Shown in pieces: positions 10,728-22,352 of a DNA stretch of 64,000 nt. Made by a program: the position numbers and the translations under genes. The notes below the pieces were generated by a model. That model was not told where the DNA came from. It saw only the letters and a program-made list of their open reading frames with translations, and made no database searches. Source of the DNA: Conchocele bisecta (Eukaryota > Mollusca > Bivalvia > Lucinida > Thyasiridae). The stretch spans positions 13,566,042 to 13,630,041 of the forward strand of contig CM055272.1 in the NCBI GenBank assembly GCA_029237695.1, given 5' to 3'. The first letter of the stretch is position 1. Every line of letters begins with the position of its first letter.

Positions 10728-11590
10728 TCTAATAGACGCCTGGACGTCTATTAGAATCACCGCTGGCTCCGAAGTCCTGGGTGGGCGTTTAATAGAGGCA
10801 AGTGTTATTCAGCAAAGGGAAAATATACGATTTTCTACTATCTGAACAAAAACGTAACGAAGGAACGTTACTCTGAAACGTCTGCCGGACTTGATTATAC
10901 TGTCAGTCAGTTTATGAACATTTTGGACCAAGACGTTTCGGTCCACTTTGGTCATTATGGTACATAATGTTAAAATACTGTTAATGTATATATCAAGACA
11001 GCAGCAATCATTCATGCTGATCAGATTTATGCCTACGGACGTTTCGGACTGTCACCGTTTCGGACCCTGGACGTTTTGGCCCGTGGACGTTTTGGTCCGT
11101 ATCAGTGGGATTAATTTCGGCCCACGGCGACATCCAGGACAAGCCAAATTTATTTTTGCTCATCTCTTCGGAAATATCGGCCAACATTACAACATGATGT
11201 CAATTTCACCCATATTATACGAGATGGGTTTGAGATGCTTTGAAAATGGCGTATCCGTGAATTCTGATCACCCCGTGTCCGTGCAAATAGCTACTGCTGA
11301 TGAGGAATTAATTTTTTGTGACACCGCGAACAGTCGAATTTCGCTTCCGCTTTTGAAAGTGAAAGTAACAATTATGTTTTTTCCGCGATTTTCAAGGAAG
11401 TTGCCTTCGAAATAATGGAAAGAAAAGAAATCTAGTTGGACAATTAGCTCCGATTTTGTTTCAAGTTAGTACTTGGCGTTTATTAGAGGCACTAATTTTG
11501 TGAAAATCAGCCAAAAGATGTGCCATTTTCAACGTAAAAAGTTGGGGTGTGCGTCTATTAGAGCATGGGTGTCTATTATAATCTTTACGG
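10728..11590. mobile_element. MITE with CCGTAAAGATTCTAATAGAC ends, copy 1
   Basis: The left end and GTCTATTATAATCTTTACGG at the right are near-exact inverted repeats, with TA before the left end. Directly inside the left end ATTCTAATAGACG and CGTCTATTAGAAT form a further hairpin. Unit III lacks it (empty site near 49.94 kb). A 155-codon frame (10948-11415) is unrecognised; part of it reads through tandem copies of GGACGTTTTGG and is probably not a gene. A second, shorter copy lies at 51.8 kb. Confidence 0.65.
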
Positions 11591-11616
11591 TTATTACTTA
11601 AAGGTACAGAAATAAT

Positions 11617-11692
11617 TTGCAGGGGGGGGGGGGGGGGTTCTCTAATTACCCCCTGGACCCCCACCCCCCTGTATCCGCGCCTGCATTACTAT
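11617..11692 (-). repeat. G-tract/C-tract repeat end
   Basis: A run of about 16 G, then TTCTCTAATTACCCCC, a C run and CCTGTATCCGCGCCTGCAT. The last part is the inverse of the repeat at 717-740. Opposed G and C tracts would form a hairpin. No coding content. Confidence 0.4.
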
Positions 11693-11714
11693 ATATACTC
11701 TGTATATATTTTTT

Positions 11715-11990
11715 GATGTGCAATTATCATACTTTATAATCTGTCGAAAATATATTTTTTTCAGGTGACATTAGTATTAGTATTAATAATTAAAAAATAC
11801 CATGCCTCATTTGCATATTAAAATAGCCTGATACCAACGCGCGTCACTATCAGTAAAATAAATATTACTAAATGATTTTATCTGCATAGCGGGGCCTCGT
11901 AATTTTCAGAACTCGTGGAATAGTGACACAATTATACACTTATTTAATTCCTATAAAGAAGAATTTGCACCTACTGAGTGGGTATGTACC
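11715..11990 (-). mobile_element. TTAA-type MITE (AGGTACATGCCC family), inverted fragment
   Basis: Read on the minus strand it starts GGTACATACCCACTCAGTAG and follows the intact copy at 22353-22851 for about 275 bp, including GTGTATAATTGTGTCAC and TTTAGTAATATTTATTTTAC. The far end is missing. Confidence 0.6.
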
Positions 11991-12243
11991 AAAATGTTAG
12001 TACGTCCGTCCGTGCGTCCGAAATCTGCGTTAAAGTTTTTAAAGTTTTTAAAAATACCATTAAATGCCTCGGCGGGCTCGACATGCGGGCCGCGGCCATC
12101 TGGTTGTTATTATTAAGGCTTTAGCTTCGTTTAACGATGCCAGTTCTTGTTTTTTAATGTATCTGTTGCTACATTAGATATATCTTACCCTTAGATCACC
12201 AAATGCCTTGGCGGGCTCGACATCCAGGCCGCGGCCATCTGGT
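11991..12243 (+). mobile_element. Two stacked Helentron-like 3' ends
   Basis: GCGGGCTCGACATGCGGGCC then GCGGCCATCTGGTTG occurs at about 12073-12108 and again at 12213-12245 (ATCCAGGCCGCGGCCATCTG). Both match the 3' arm and hairpin of the cassette at 38995-39881. A GTCCGTCCGTGCGTCCG run and a single short satellite-F-like phrase lie at the left. The 5' arm (GTCGAGCCCGC) is absent, so this copy is reduced. Confidence 0.5.
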
Positions 12244-12410
12244 TGTGGCTAGTGAACACAAACGATAATGTGCAATGTCAAACAAATGTAGATATTAGTC
12301 ACACCTGGTATGTAAGATGTGCTGTAATCTGACAACACAGGCTTCTTAGATTTCTAAACAGTGTAGATCCTGGTCAGCCTGTCACCCATGTGGTTAAACT
12401 GAAGTTTATG

Positions 12411-12448
12411 ACTGTCATGCGGGTGACTAAGTCACCTTGCATGACAGT
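12411..12448. repeat. 38-nt near-perfect hairpin
   Basis: ACTGTCATGCGGGTGACT is followed after one base by AGTCACCTTGCATGACAGT, an inverted copy with one mismatch and one extra base. It sits three bases before the TTAA of the next MITE. It could be a small element or a transcript hairpin; no terminator-style T run follows. Confidence 0.55.
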
Positions 12449-12454
12449 TATTAA

Positions 12455-13606
12455 AGGTTCATGCCCACTCAGTAGGCACAAAATGTTGTTTAATGGAATT
12501 AAATAGGTGTATAATTGTGTTACTATTCCACCAGTTCTAAATATTACGAGTGCCTGCTATACAGATATCATTGTCGCGCCCGCTTTAGCAGAAGTTGCAA
12601 CTATAGTCTCCGCTTTTTCTGTCGTCGTTGTCGGCGGCGTCGTCGTCCGAAATGTCAAAAAATGTGTACAAGCTTTAATATTTGGACACTTGATATAGTT
12701 GAGCATTTGGAAAACACTCATGCCGCCATTAATATGACCATGACCGTTTTACCTCACATTTTTTTGTGGAAACACTTAGCATATTTCTTCATCATGATGT
12801 AACATTAATATTGCTTGACAGATTGCTTCAATAGTTGGTCACTTGATACATGTGAGCATTTGGAACACACTCATGCACCCATTAACATGACTTGTTCCTT
12901 CACATTTTTGCGGAAACACTTAGCCATTGTTTGCGTCAAAAAAATTGTACAAGTTTCTTCATCATCGTATAACATCAGTATTACTTGATGGATTGATTCA
13001 ATATTTGGACACTTGTTACATGTAAGCATTTGGAACACACTCATGCCACCATTAACATGACCTTAACCATTTTGACCCTTTGAACACTTCTTCAACCTTG
13101 ACGTTTTTGGAATTTATCAATGCACTTCCCTGACATTTTTTGTGACGCTTACTTTAGCACATGCCCATGATCATGTTACGGTCAAATGCCTCGGCCGGCG
13201 CGACACCACTTCCGTGGCAGAATTATTCTTGTTTAGTAATATTTATTTTACTGATAGTGACAAGCGGTGGTATCAGGCTATTTTCATATGCAAATGAGGC
13301 AAGACATTTTTTAATTATTTATACTAATTAAATGCGTCACCTAAAAAAATAATATGTTCGACAGGTTATAAAGGATGATCATTGCATATCAAAAAATAAA
13401 TACAGAGAATAAATAGTAATGTCCATTAGTGTTTTAATGAAACACGTTATCGTCCCTGATGTCAGTGTGGAACTTTATGACTGATATAAAATGTATAGTA
13501 ATGCCAATTAATACGTGGGTAATGGTGAATGAATGTTTATATTTCAAGAAAATATGATGTCTCTGATATAAAGAACATTTTGTGCCTACTGAGTGGGCAT
13601 GTACCT
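12455..13606 (+). mobile_element. TTAA-type MITE with a cassette nested inside
   Basis: TTAA at 12451-12454 precedes AGGTTCATGCCCACTCAGTA; the right end TACTGAGTGGGCATGTACCT is followed by TTAC, a decayed TTAA. Removing the cassette at 12573-13233 leaves about 490 bp, the length of the intact copy at 22353-22851. Confidence 0.75.
12573..13233 (+). mobile_element. Helentron-like cassette, 661 bp
   Basis: The empty site is seen in the same MITE at about 22.46 and 50.12 kb (ATAATCATTTAGTAATATTT). The 5' arm GTCGCGCC (12573-12580) is exactly answered by GGCGCGAC (13197-13204). A CCAC-TTCC-GTGG hairpin follows at 13206-13217, then TTCTTGTT. A GTCGTCGTTGTCGGCGGCG stretch and about three diverged tandem units of about 180 bp lie between. 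No target duplication. This is the layout of non-autonomous Helitron2/Helentron elements. Confidence 0.8.
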
Positions 13607-13982
13607 TTACAAATTGGGTTACCTGATAGTAATGCTCTGAATATTTCACGGAGTGTTTTCGAACAGTAAACACCCTGACCAAACTGCATGGATGCACAGA
13701 ATTACTTCAAATTTCATCGGGAATGCAATAAGTCAGATTTTGTGAGATTGCAACGAATGTTTATTAGAAATTGTAAAGTTAGTGCAGTGATATTATGGCA
13801 AACAGTGTGGATACTGTTTACAAGTGTTGCATATTCCAATTTTGTCAGACGTGGGTCCATATTTATTCATGCATGTCTATATGGGGCGGTTGGGGGCCAT
13901 ATTGGCCCCACAACTGACAAAACGGATCTGACAACATATACTTCCTGTGCAATCCCAGATCAGCATGTTCAGTGTCTGCCAG
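13607..13982 (+). other. Unassigned stretch with an unrecognised 108-codon frame
   Basis: The frame 13688-14014 starts MDAQNYFKFH and runs into the 5' end of the next retroposon. It has no recognisable domain and no counterpart in unit III. I regard it as probably accidental. Confidence 0.3.
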
Positions 13983-14360
13983 GTGGTGGTTGGTTAGGAG
14001 CATGCAATGGGTAATTTAACGATCAAAATTTGTCCTTAGCTGAATCCCTACTGGAGACCAGGTTTGACCGTCAGGTACATCTTTGGCTTTCTTGTATATG
14101 AGAGTTGAATTGGGTTATACCCCTTCTAAGAGTAATCCCTCCGGTATTACTATTAGAGGAAGGGGCCAAGTGGCTTTGGTGTGGTATGGACCTGGCACCA
14201 TGTCAGGTTATTCTAATTTCAGGGCTGAATATATATTTATTTTGATGTAAATATTCCGTTCTTATTTTGGGATTTTCCCCCCAATGCAGCAGGTTAAAGT
14301 GGGATCGAACCCGTTGGCCCGATCTTAAATGCTGCCATTATCTGTTGATAGGCCGTAATA
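13983..14360 (+). mobile_element. (CAAA)n-type retroposon, subfamily A, tail lost
   Basis: It carries the full head (GGTGGTTGG..ATGGGTAATTTAACG) and the body words GGGGCCAAGTG, TTTGGTGTGGTATGGACCTG and TCAGGGCTGAATATAT. It stops in GATAGGCCGTAATACCACA without AAAC repeats. A 5'-truncated relative lies in the same place in unit III (39.94-40.19 kb), so insertion pre-dates the duplication. Confidence 0.7.
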
Positions 14361-15000
14361 CCACATGTGTTTGAAGAACGCTTCATATTTCAGTGTTTTA
14401 TGGGTTATTTCGGTATATCTGGTGGTTTAGGTGCATTGTTACCAACATACAATTTACGTCACCTCGCGAGTTACACGTATAACTACTGTAATCTACAAGT
14501 TGAGAAACGGAGCTTCTACCTGCGTATGTTTTTAACCAATAAAACCATTATTTGTTAACCGATTACAAAAAAAACAGTCACAAATTGTTTGTTTATAGTA
14601 ATGTCTTGGAGCTGAACTGTCAATGCATGTCAAACATTTATATATCGTCTGAAAAACATCAAATTATCTCGGATATATGGTCGAGCTCTCAAAGCGGAGA
14701 AATTTTGTTACACATGCTTACATAGACGTGCAAACCTCTTTACAGCGCGATGTTCATTGGCTAACACACGTCATTGTGAATTTTGACACATCGCGGGAAA
14801 TGGCTATACAATCAAATGGCGCGCCACGAGTACAATTCTCGCTTTGAGGGCTTGCCAGAAAATCTCGCAATTGTATGAAATTTAATGTCTTAAATGTAGA
14901 AGGAGATAAATCTTGTTCACATATTCTATCGGCATCAGCAGATTAATATATGTCTCCTGAATCGGTAGAACCCGAACTTGCGTACGTGCTTCCGGCATTT
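14361..15000 (+). repeat. T block, unit II copy
   Basis: Words such as GGGTTATTTCGGTATATCTG, CTCTCAAAGCGGAGAAATTT and CAATCAAATGGCGCGCCACG recur at 40.19-41.27 kb. Here the site AACCAATAAAACCATTATT is uninterrupted, whereas the unit III copy has a retroposon in it. A 63-codon frame is not conserved in phase, so I see no gene. Confidence 0.65.
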
Positions 15001-15004
15001 TCGT

Positions 15005-15473
15005 TAAAGTTCACATACCTCTTTATCATCATCCACATTTTCATCCTGTAGCCAACACAAATTTGCGTTAAATGTTTTTGTAAAATCTAAAAAAATAATT
15101 CAGTACCAAATATCTTCATAACACTAAGTCTGATTGACTTGAAACTTCATATACCTCATTATCATCATCTATATTTTCATCCTATAGCTCTGATACACAA
15201 GGTCAAGGTAAAATTACTTTTTAAGTACCAAATATCTCCACAACCATAAGTGCAATTGACTGGGAACTCCACCTACCTTTTTTTCGTTTTCCATAATGTT
15301 CATTCTATAGCCCATCCATGTGCCCCCGAAGCCCAAAGCCAAGGTTAAATTTCTCTGCATTTGCCTGAAAGTACCCAAATATTTCCCCAATCCGATTGCT
15401 CTAACCAGATACATACATACTGGGACCATCAAATACCTTGGAGGGCGTGATATGCTGGCCGCGGCCATCTAGT
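15005..15473 (+). repeat. Satellite-F array with a Helentron-like 3' end
   Basis: About three units of roughly 150-165 bp share CCAAATATCTCCACAACC, GACTTGAAACTTCATATACC and CATCATCCACATTTTCAT. The array ends in GAGGGCGTGATATGCTGGCC then GCGGCCATCTAG|T. GGCCGCGGCC is the 3' hairpin. The 5' arm is not recognisable, so it is probably a 5'-deleted cassette. Confidence 0.6.
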
Positions 15474-15591
15474 GTTTGGTAACATTGACATTTGAACTTG
15501 GACTGAAACAGGTGATGCATATGAAATATTTGTTTGTTCAGACACACACTAGAAACATATCCATTCTGGTTCATTCTCTCTGCATCCTGTG

Positions 15592-16626
15592 TTATGCCCC
15601 CGGCACCGAATGGTGAGGGGGGCATATAGTGTTACCGGCGTCCGTATGTCCATCCCGAAACCTTAACGCTCGAGTAAATGGCTTATTATGCCCCCGCCAC
15701 CGATTGGTGAGGGGGGCATATAGTGTTACCGGCGTCACATTTCATACACGCATTGCTCCAATGGTCCTCTACCGCCCTGTGACAAATCCACATTCGTCCC
15801 GCTCCCGCTAAGCCCAGTGTCAAGGTCACATACTCGGTGCGTTTGAAACCTTAATGCTCGGGTAAATGGCTTGTAATTTCCGTTTCCTTGCTCGGATCTG
15901 CTTCACATTTCACACACGCATTGCCCCAATGCTCCTCTACCGCCCTGTGACAAATCAACATTCGTCCTGCCCCCGCTAAGCCCAGGATCAAGGTCACAGA
16001 CTTGATGCGTTTGAAACCTTAACGCTCGGGTAAATGGCTTATAATCAAATATGCCTCGTTTTCTTTGGCTGCCAGCGTGGGCATTTGTGTGCCGACAGGC
16101 CACATTTCTAGTAATTTCTGTTTCCTTGTTCGGATCTGCTTCACATTTCACACACGCATTGCTCCAATGGTCCTCTACCGCCATGTGATAAATCCACATT
16201 TGTCCCGCCCCCGCTAAGCCCAGGATCAAGGTCACAGACTTGATGCGTTTGAAACCTTAACGCTCGGGTAAATGACTTATAATTTTTAAATTAATTAAGT
16301 TTCCTTGCTTGGATAGAATAATTGTAGATAGAATAAATCCACATCACTGAACCTGATCAGGATCTCGTTTGTTCACAGTACATTCAACACCATTTTCATA
16401 GTGAAGGTACATACGTATAGGCTTTCTCATCAGATTATGTATGGAATACCGATTCCCTGATGGTAAAAATATTGAAATGCCCATTTTGTTTCTCGACATA
16501 ATTATGATCCTTTCAGATGGATATGGAATATATCATGTTGTGACAAACCCACGTTCATCCAGCATGTTGTGTTTTCAAATGTGCTTTCGGTTCTTTTGCT
16601 GCCGACAGGCCACATTTCTAGTCTTT
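15592..16626 (+). mobile_element. Helentron-like cassette, satellite-A type
   Basis: It begins with the hairpin TATGCCCCCGGCACC/GGTGAGGGGGGCATA and repeats this head about 95 bp later (near 15688). Then come about four satellite-A units of about 168 bp with CTCGGATCTGCTTCACATTT. A GTGGGCATTTGTGTGCCGAC end-like phrase lies at 16.08 kb, and the block ends GCCGACAGGCCACATTTCTA. Unit III (42.40 kb) lacks the block between the matching flanks, so it is an insertion. Confidence 0.6.
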
Positions 16627-17699
16627 TATGTGACAAGCCATGACAAAATTAGACGTATTGATCTCATGTCTGATCAACTGACACACCCCTGCATAACACA
16701 GGTCTACACTGTCCGACTGTTATGTATGCATTTTGACAGTCAACTGCACAACTGTATCTGATCCTGACCATATACAATGTACACTGGTTCTACCCAGTCA
16801 CCTTTCTGCCTTATCCTGGATAAACCACATTCAATGCGTCTACAGTGATTGCAAATTTACCTTTTTATGCGCCCGGTCTCAGTAGAGCCGGAAGACATAC
16901 CGTCTGTGGTGTCCGGCACCTTAAGAATTAAGTTCGCAGGAGTTTCTCGATATCATAACTTCTATATCCCTTGAAGGATTGCTTAAATAGTTCAACACAT
17001 CATACCTGTGGACAAATTCCATACATCCATTATGATCTTGACTTTTTGACCTTCACATTTTGACCTTCACAACTTTTAATTTTTTCACACATTAAGAAGT
17101 TCGGCGAACTCACACTACTGAATGCATGGGCCATTAAATGGCCATTCAATTATTTTGTTAAAATGCCATTAAAATGCAATTAAAAACCTCTTAATCATGT
17201 ACACTTTAATGATTTAATGGGCAGCCATGACCAATCCCATTAAATTATAATGATCACACCCCTTGATTTTTTCAATTTTTCAATGACCATTAAAAAAGAT
17301 ATTAATGGCACGTTTAAAAAAACTTAATGGCCATTATTTTCAATAGTATACCCCATGAAAAACACGTGAAATATGAACCAATTAAAAATAAATATTTACT
17401 TTTTAATGGCTTGATTTGGTTTAATGGGAATTAATCACCCATTAAAGTGTACATGATTAAGGGCCCATTCAAATATTTAATGACATTTTCATGGGTGTGA
17501 CCATTAAAAAAATTGCCATTTAAGGGTCCCATTAAATTGGGTTACGTGCATAATTAATGGTCCATTAATCAAGTTATGTGCTGATTTAATGGCCATTAAA
17601 AATAAATGATAGACCATTAAACATACTTCTTTTAATGGTCATTAATCACCCCTCAATATTAATCAGGCTACAGGCATAATTAATTGCTTGTCATATGTT

Positions 17700-19040
17700 G
17701 TTTTGTTTAATAGATTGAGAGGGGTTTTACATCTGTTTAACTTAAGTCATATAGACAGATCAACAGGTTCAAATCCAGCACTTCACATGTCAGGCTGGGG
17801 TGGGGTATTATTATAAAATCAGCACTGAATTTACAATAAAGAAAAAAATATTCAGCACTGGAATTACAAAACCCTTCAATTGTAACAAAAGTCCCGAATT
17901 TCCTGCCGTGGCTGGATTCTAAATATATGATTACCCAACAACAAATGCTTACCCTCTCCTGCTGAACATTTTGTATGATGCATGATCATGTTACAAATAC
18001 ATTAGTAAAATATCGAATAGAAGTCACAATACCTTGATAGTAACGTAAACCACAAGTCTGATTGCTTGACCTTGACCTTGGGCGTAGGAGACTGGTACAC
18101 CCGACTATTTTCAGATATACACGGTTGCGAAACATTATTAAAATCCACCAAGATATAAATAAAGAAATGAAGCTTAACACATTTGCTGAACGTAAAGTCT
18201 GAGTATGTGATTGATTGATTGAAATGTTAAGTCCAATTATATGACCTCGGTCGTAGGAGCCTGAGTACAGGGGCGGCAAAATCCATTGTCCGTGTGTTGC
18301 CCAGCTTGTCCCAGAACCTGTACGGATAAGTGAAATTTTGCAGGAATTTACTATATAACTAACATACGGACAAGTTCAAAATCGCATTTTGAAAAAACGG
18401 ACAAGTCGAAATCACATATAAACACCCTGACTTTGTTATGATGACTACACGTATGTCTAGCTCTCCACAAGTGGGCTTTAACAATAATAGTGTGGGACAG
18501 ATTGATTGAACATAAATATGCTACATTTGTAAATGCCCAGATAATGCAGATGTAGATGATTTGTGACCAAAACAGATTGTAAAAAAAGCTTTTCACAGCG
18601 GATTTCTATTGGTTTCCTTAATATATATGACCCTGAAAATATATAGATAGAATATAGAGATAGATAGATAGGCAGCAATATGTGGCACAGACAGTAGTTC
18701 ATTTGTTTATGAAATGTCTTAATGTAGTTTGGTTGTGTGCATAAATTAATCAATCGTCAAGTGTCTGTCAGTCACAGTATGTGTGTCAGTCTTTTAACCA
18801 GTTTGTATTATTATGCCTGTCTTTTGATTTGTAATTGTATTGTGTCTTTAACACTGGAAAGTAATAGAATGCGAGACCAATATCGCATACGTCGGTTACT
18901 GGATCCAGTCGGTTACTGGTTATTCTTTTCATAATTGAGGAACTCAACATTTTCTTATTATATTTAAATGATACATAGACTAGTCTGAATCCTTTCTACG
19001 AGTCTAGTTAATTGCTTGTAAAATATGTTACTGTGGTTTG
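17700..19040. other. Unassigned interior of the 4.3-kb insertion
   Basis: AT-rich with no recognised motif or conserved frame. Two copies of a CTTGACCTTGACC/TAGGAGCCTGAGTACA-like phrase occur near 18070 and 18245, and a short GATA run near 18655. Minus-strand frames of 80-97 codons show no domain I recognise. Confidence 0.35.
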
Positions 19041-19046
19041 ATTGTT

Positions 19047-20038
19047 AGCGCGCCTTCTGAAGGAAGCCGTGCTTATGGCATACCCTTGGCGTCGTAGGCG
19101 TCCGTCTGTCTGTCCGTCCGTCTGTCCGTCCGTCCGTCTGTCTTCAAAAATATAATGGCCTATATTTTCTGTTTCCTTGCTTGATTTGCTTCATATTTCA
19201 CACACGCATTGCTCCAAGGGTCATCTACTGCGCTGTGGCAAATCTAAGTCCGTGTCGCCCCTTCTAAGCCCAGGGTCAAGGTCACATACTTTGTGCATCT
19301 CGAAACCTTAACGCTCGGTCGCTCGGGTAAATAATGGCCTATATTTGTTGTTTCCTTGCTTGGATTTGCTTCATATTTCACACACGCATTGCTCCAAGGG
19401 TCCTCTACTGCGCTGTGGCAAATCCACGTCCGTGCCGCCCCTTCTAAGCCCAGGGACAAGGTCACATACTTTGTGCATCTCAAAACCTTAACGCTCAGTC
19501 GCTCGGGTAAATAATGGCCTATATTTTCTGTTTCCTTGCTTAGATTTGCTTCATATTTCACACACGCATTGCTCCAAGGGACATCTACTGCGCTGTGGCA
19601 AATCCACGTCCGTGCCACCCCTTCTAAGCCCAGGGTCAAGGTCACATACTTTGTGCATCTCGAAACCTTGACGCTCGGACGCTCGGGTAAATAATGGCCT
19701 ATATTTTCTGTTTCCTTGCTTGGATTTGCTTCATATTTCACACACGCATTGCTCCAATGGTCCTCTACTGCGCTGTGGCAAATCCACGTCCGTCCGTGCC
19801 GCCCCTTCTAAGCCCAGGGTAAAGGTCACATACTTTGTGTATCTCGAAACCTTGACGCTCGGACGCTCGGGTAAATAATGGCCTATATTTTCTGTTTCCT
19901 TGCTTGGATTTGCTTCATATTTAACACACGCTTTGCTCCAAGGGTCTTCTACTGCGCTGTGGCAAATCCACATTCAAATGTGCCCTCGGTTCCTTTGCTG
20001 CCACCGGGCGCGCTTCGTTGTCCTCTGACAACTCTTGC
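19047..20038 (+). mobile_element. Helentron-like cassette with a 180-bp satellite (satellite B)
   Basis: The 5' arm AGCGCGCC (19047) is answered by GGCGCGCT near 20007-20014, followed by the hairpin GTTGTC-CTCT-GACAAC and CTCTTGCT. A GTCTGTCCGTCC run precedes five tandem units. Unit starts at 19154, 19334, 19514, 19694 and 19878 give a period of exactly 180 bp three times, then 184. Because 180 is divisible by three, minus-strand frames of 165 and 80 codons run through the array. These are repeats of one 60-codon reading with no known domain, so I do not call them genes. Confidence 0.75.
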
Positions 20039-20204
20039 TAACTTACATATTGAAGTAATTCATGTTTAAATCCTAAATAATTTATAGCATGTGCCATCTT
20101 AACTTGTAGTTGTTGTATGTCTGTAATTCAGGTGCTTATTTTTCGCCTCGATCTCTCTGCAGCCACAAAGACTGCGAGAGCATTGTTCCGGCACATATGT
20201 GCAT

Positions 20205-20444
20205 TGGCGGATTCAGGGGGGGGGGGGCACCCCCTTCAGATTTTTTTTTGATTTTTTTTTTTTTACGAAATATTGAGCGTAGAATGCAGGAAATGGCTTC
20301 CTCAATTCAAAAAAATTCCGGGGTGGGGCCATGCTCCCCGGACCCCCCTAGCCAACTCCCTCGCACTGCTCAGTCGACGGACGAGCATACCTCGTTCAAG
20401 TTCCATGTGCCCCCCCCCCCCTTGGTGAAATCCTGGATCTGCCA
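20205..20444. mobile_element. MITE with TGGCGGATTCAGG ends and G/C/T tracts
   Basis: TGGCGGATTCAGG at the left is answered by CCTGGATCTGCCA at the right, one mismatch. A G run and T runs near the left and a C run near the right would extend the hairpin. No ORF of interest. It lies within the 4.3-kb insertion. Confidence 0.6.
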
Positions 20445-20449
20445 CTGAT

Positions 20450-20745
20450 GTGTGTGCATAATCATACATATGTCTGTCTGTGTCTGGGAGGTTAATAATC
20501 CCCTAACATTTCAGTGAAAGTCTACATTGATATCTCAAATGGTATTTTCAGTGAGAATCATAAGGGTACACATTCAAGAACCACCAATATTACTAACATT
20601 CTCTAAATTTCCAAGATGAAACTTGGGACATTTAGAAATTTTGTAAATTCCTAGCATTCTTAGAATATTCCCACAGTCTGATACAATTCCTAGCAACTGG
20701 GATTTCTGGTATTTTAATTAACAAGTTATTATTATGAAGAAAAAG
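20450..20745. other. No gene seen
   Basis: AT-rich sequence with TTCTAGGAATT-like words (CTAGCATTCTTAGAATATTC) but no clear element end or coding frame. Confidence 0.35.
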
Positions 20746-22352
20746 AAAATAAGCAGATGGCAATTTTCTTATTCAGCGTTTTAAAGGTTAATGACCATAA
20801 TAACATAAGTACCATTAAATCGTAATCTGCATCGTAATTCAGTCCCGATTAAAACTGATTTACCTGGCAATACAGGCCATTGAATTGAAACTCCAAAATT
20901 TAATGCCCATAAAGGTTTCAGTTAGTTTGTTGTTTTTCATTGAAGGGCCATTAAATACAGAATGTAATGGCCATTAATTTGAAATGGTTATTTTAATGTC
21001 ACAGTGTAGCTTTCATGGGCATTAACTTGGTAATTAATGGCCATTAAACTGCTGTTAAAATCAGTCCATACAGAAATAAATGGTCATAAATATTTTCATA
21101 TAACATTGTAGCTTTCATGGCCATTAATTTAGTAATTAATGACCATTAAAATTGCTGTCAAAATCAGTCCATACAAAAATTAATGGCCATTAATGTATGT
21201 GTTCTTTGTTTATGTGTTTTTTAATGGTACATTATTGGGAAAATTGTACATTAATGGGCATGATTTTACTATTTAATGCCATTTTAATGGGTTATGTGGA
21301 ACCCCGTTAAATTAATTGCAACACAAATTAATGGCCGTTTTAATGGTATTTTAATGATTAAGGGTATATATTAATGGGGAATTAATGGTAATTTAAGGGG
21401 CTTTGCATCCGGAGTTCGCCGGGCTTTCTCATTTCTGTCGTAACGTGTATATCCCTCTAAGGATTACTTAAGTATTTCAGCACATCATACTTGTGGACAA
21501 ATGCCACACATTCATGCTGCCCTTAATATGACCTTGACCTTTTGACCTTCAAAACTTTGAAAAGGTCATAACTTATATATCCCTTGATGGATTACTTCAA
21601 TATTTCCAAACATCATACTTGTAAACAAATGCCATACATCCTTGCTCCTCTTAATATAACCTTGAACTTTTGACCTTGACAACTTTGAACTTTTTCACAC
21701 ACACATTAAGAACTTTGCAGGAGTTTCTCAATTTGTCATATCTTCTATATATCCTTTGAAGGATCACTATAATATTTCAATATATCATACTTGTGCACAA
21801 ATACCACACATCCATGTGGTCCTTAATATGACCATGACCTTTTGACCTTCACTACTTTGAACTTTTTCTCAAATTAAAATTCATTCTTAACTTTGCCAGA
21901 GTTTCTTCAATCTCATTCGTGTGCCGACAGACCACATTTTCTTGTTTTATCATGGCTTGTCACTTACATTAGCCAGTGTATGCAAAATGGGAAGAATCAT
22001 TTTTGCCCAGCATAAAATCTGGTCAGCCTGCATATTCGCTGCAATGTTGGATCTACTCAGACTGTACGACTGAAATGAATGCTGACCTGTATCTATGCTG
22101 TGTGAAAATGAAAGTTTACCCATTGTAAACACAGGGTGATGTTATGGGTACGTACGTACCTTTGATGCAGAATATTTCAAGTTGTGAACAAAATTAATGG
22201 TAGTTTCAACAGTTAGCTTTGAATCCACATCCTGTGCTTGATTGTAATTCTGTGTGCCTATTTTAATTCCTGTTGATGTATGAACAATGGACAAAATGAT
22301 ATTCAATTGTCTGTCATACTAATGCTGGTGATGAGAAATATTGAATACTTAA

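Larger units (their letters stand above)
17104..21412. mobile_element. 4.3-kb insertion bordered by TTAATGGCCATTAA arrays
   Basis: It splits a satellite-E unit. AGTTCG occurs at both junctions (17098-17103 and 21413-21418), a candidate 6-bp target duplication. About 600 bp at each side is packed with variants of the palindrome TTAATGGCCATTAA (17.13-17.68 and 20.75-21.41 kb). Between them lie unassigned sequence, a Helentron-like cassette and a MITE. No transposase frame was recognised. The element type is unknown. Confidence 0.5.
16866..21946 (+). mobile_element. Helentron-like cassette, satellite-E type, split by a 4.3-kb insertion
   Basis: The 5' head TATGCGCCCGGTCTC/GAGCCGGAAGACATA (16866) is followed by GTCTGTGGTGTCCGG and about one satellite-E unit. 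After the insertion, satellite E resumes at 21413 (AGTTCGCCGGGCTTTCTC) for about three units of about 170 bp. It ends GTGTGCCGACAGACCACATT then TTCTTGTT (21941-21946). The next bases match those after the cassette at 45700. Unit III has a related cassette at the same position. Confidence 0.6.

Noticed and set aside
10948..11415. 155-codon frame inside a MITE as a transposase remnant
   Set aside because: No DDE or helix-turn-helix motif recognised, and the second copy of the element lacks the middle of it.
13688..14014. 108-codon frame as a host exon
   Set aside because: It runs into the retroposon, has no recognisable domain and no counterpart in unit III.
19244..19973. Minus-strand frames of 165 and 80 codons as a repetitive protein
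   Set aside because: They are readings of the 180-bp satellite; no start context, domain or amino-acid bias supports a protein. Kept only as a low-interest finding.
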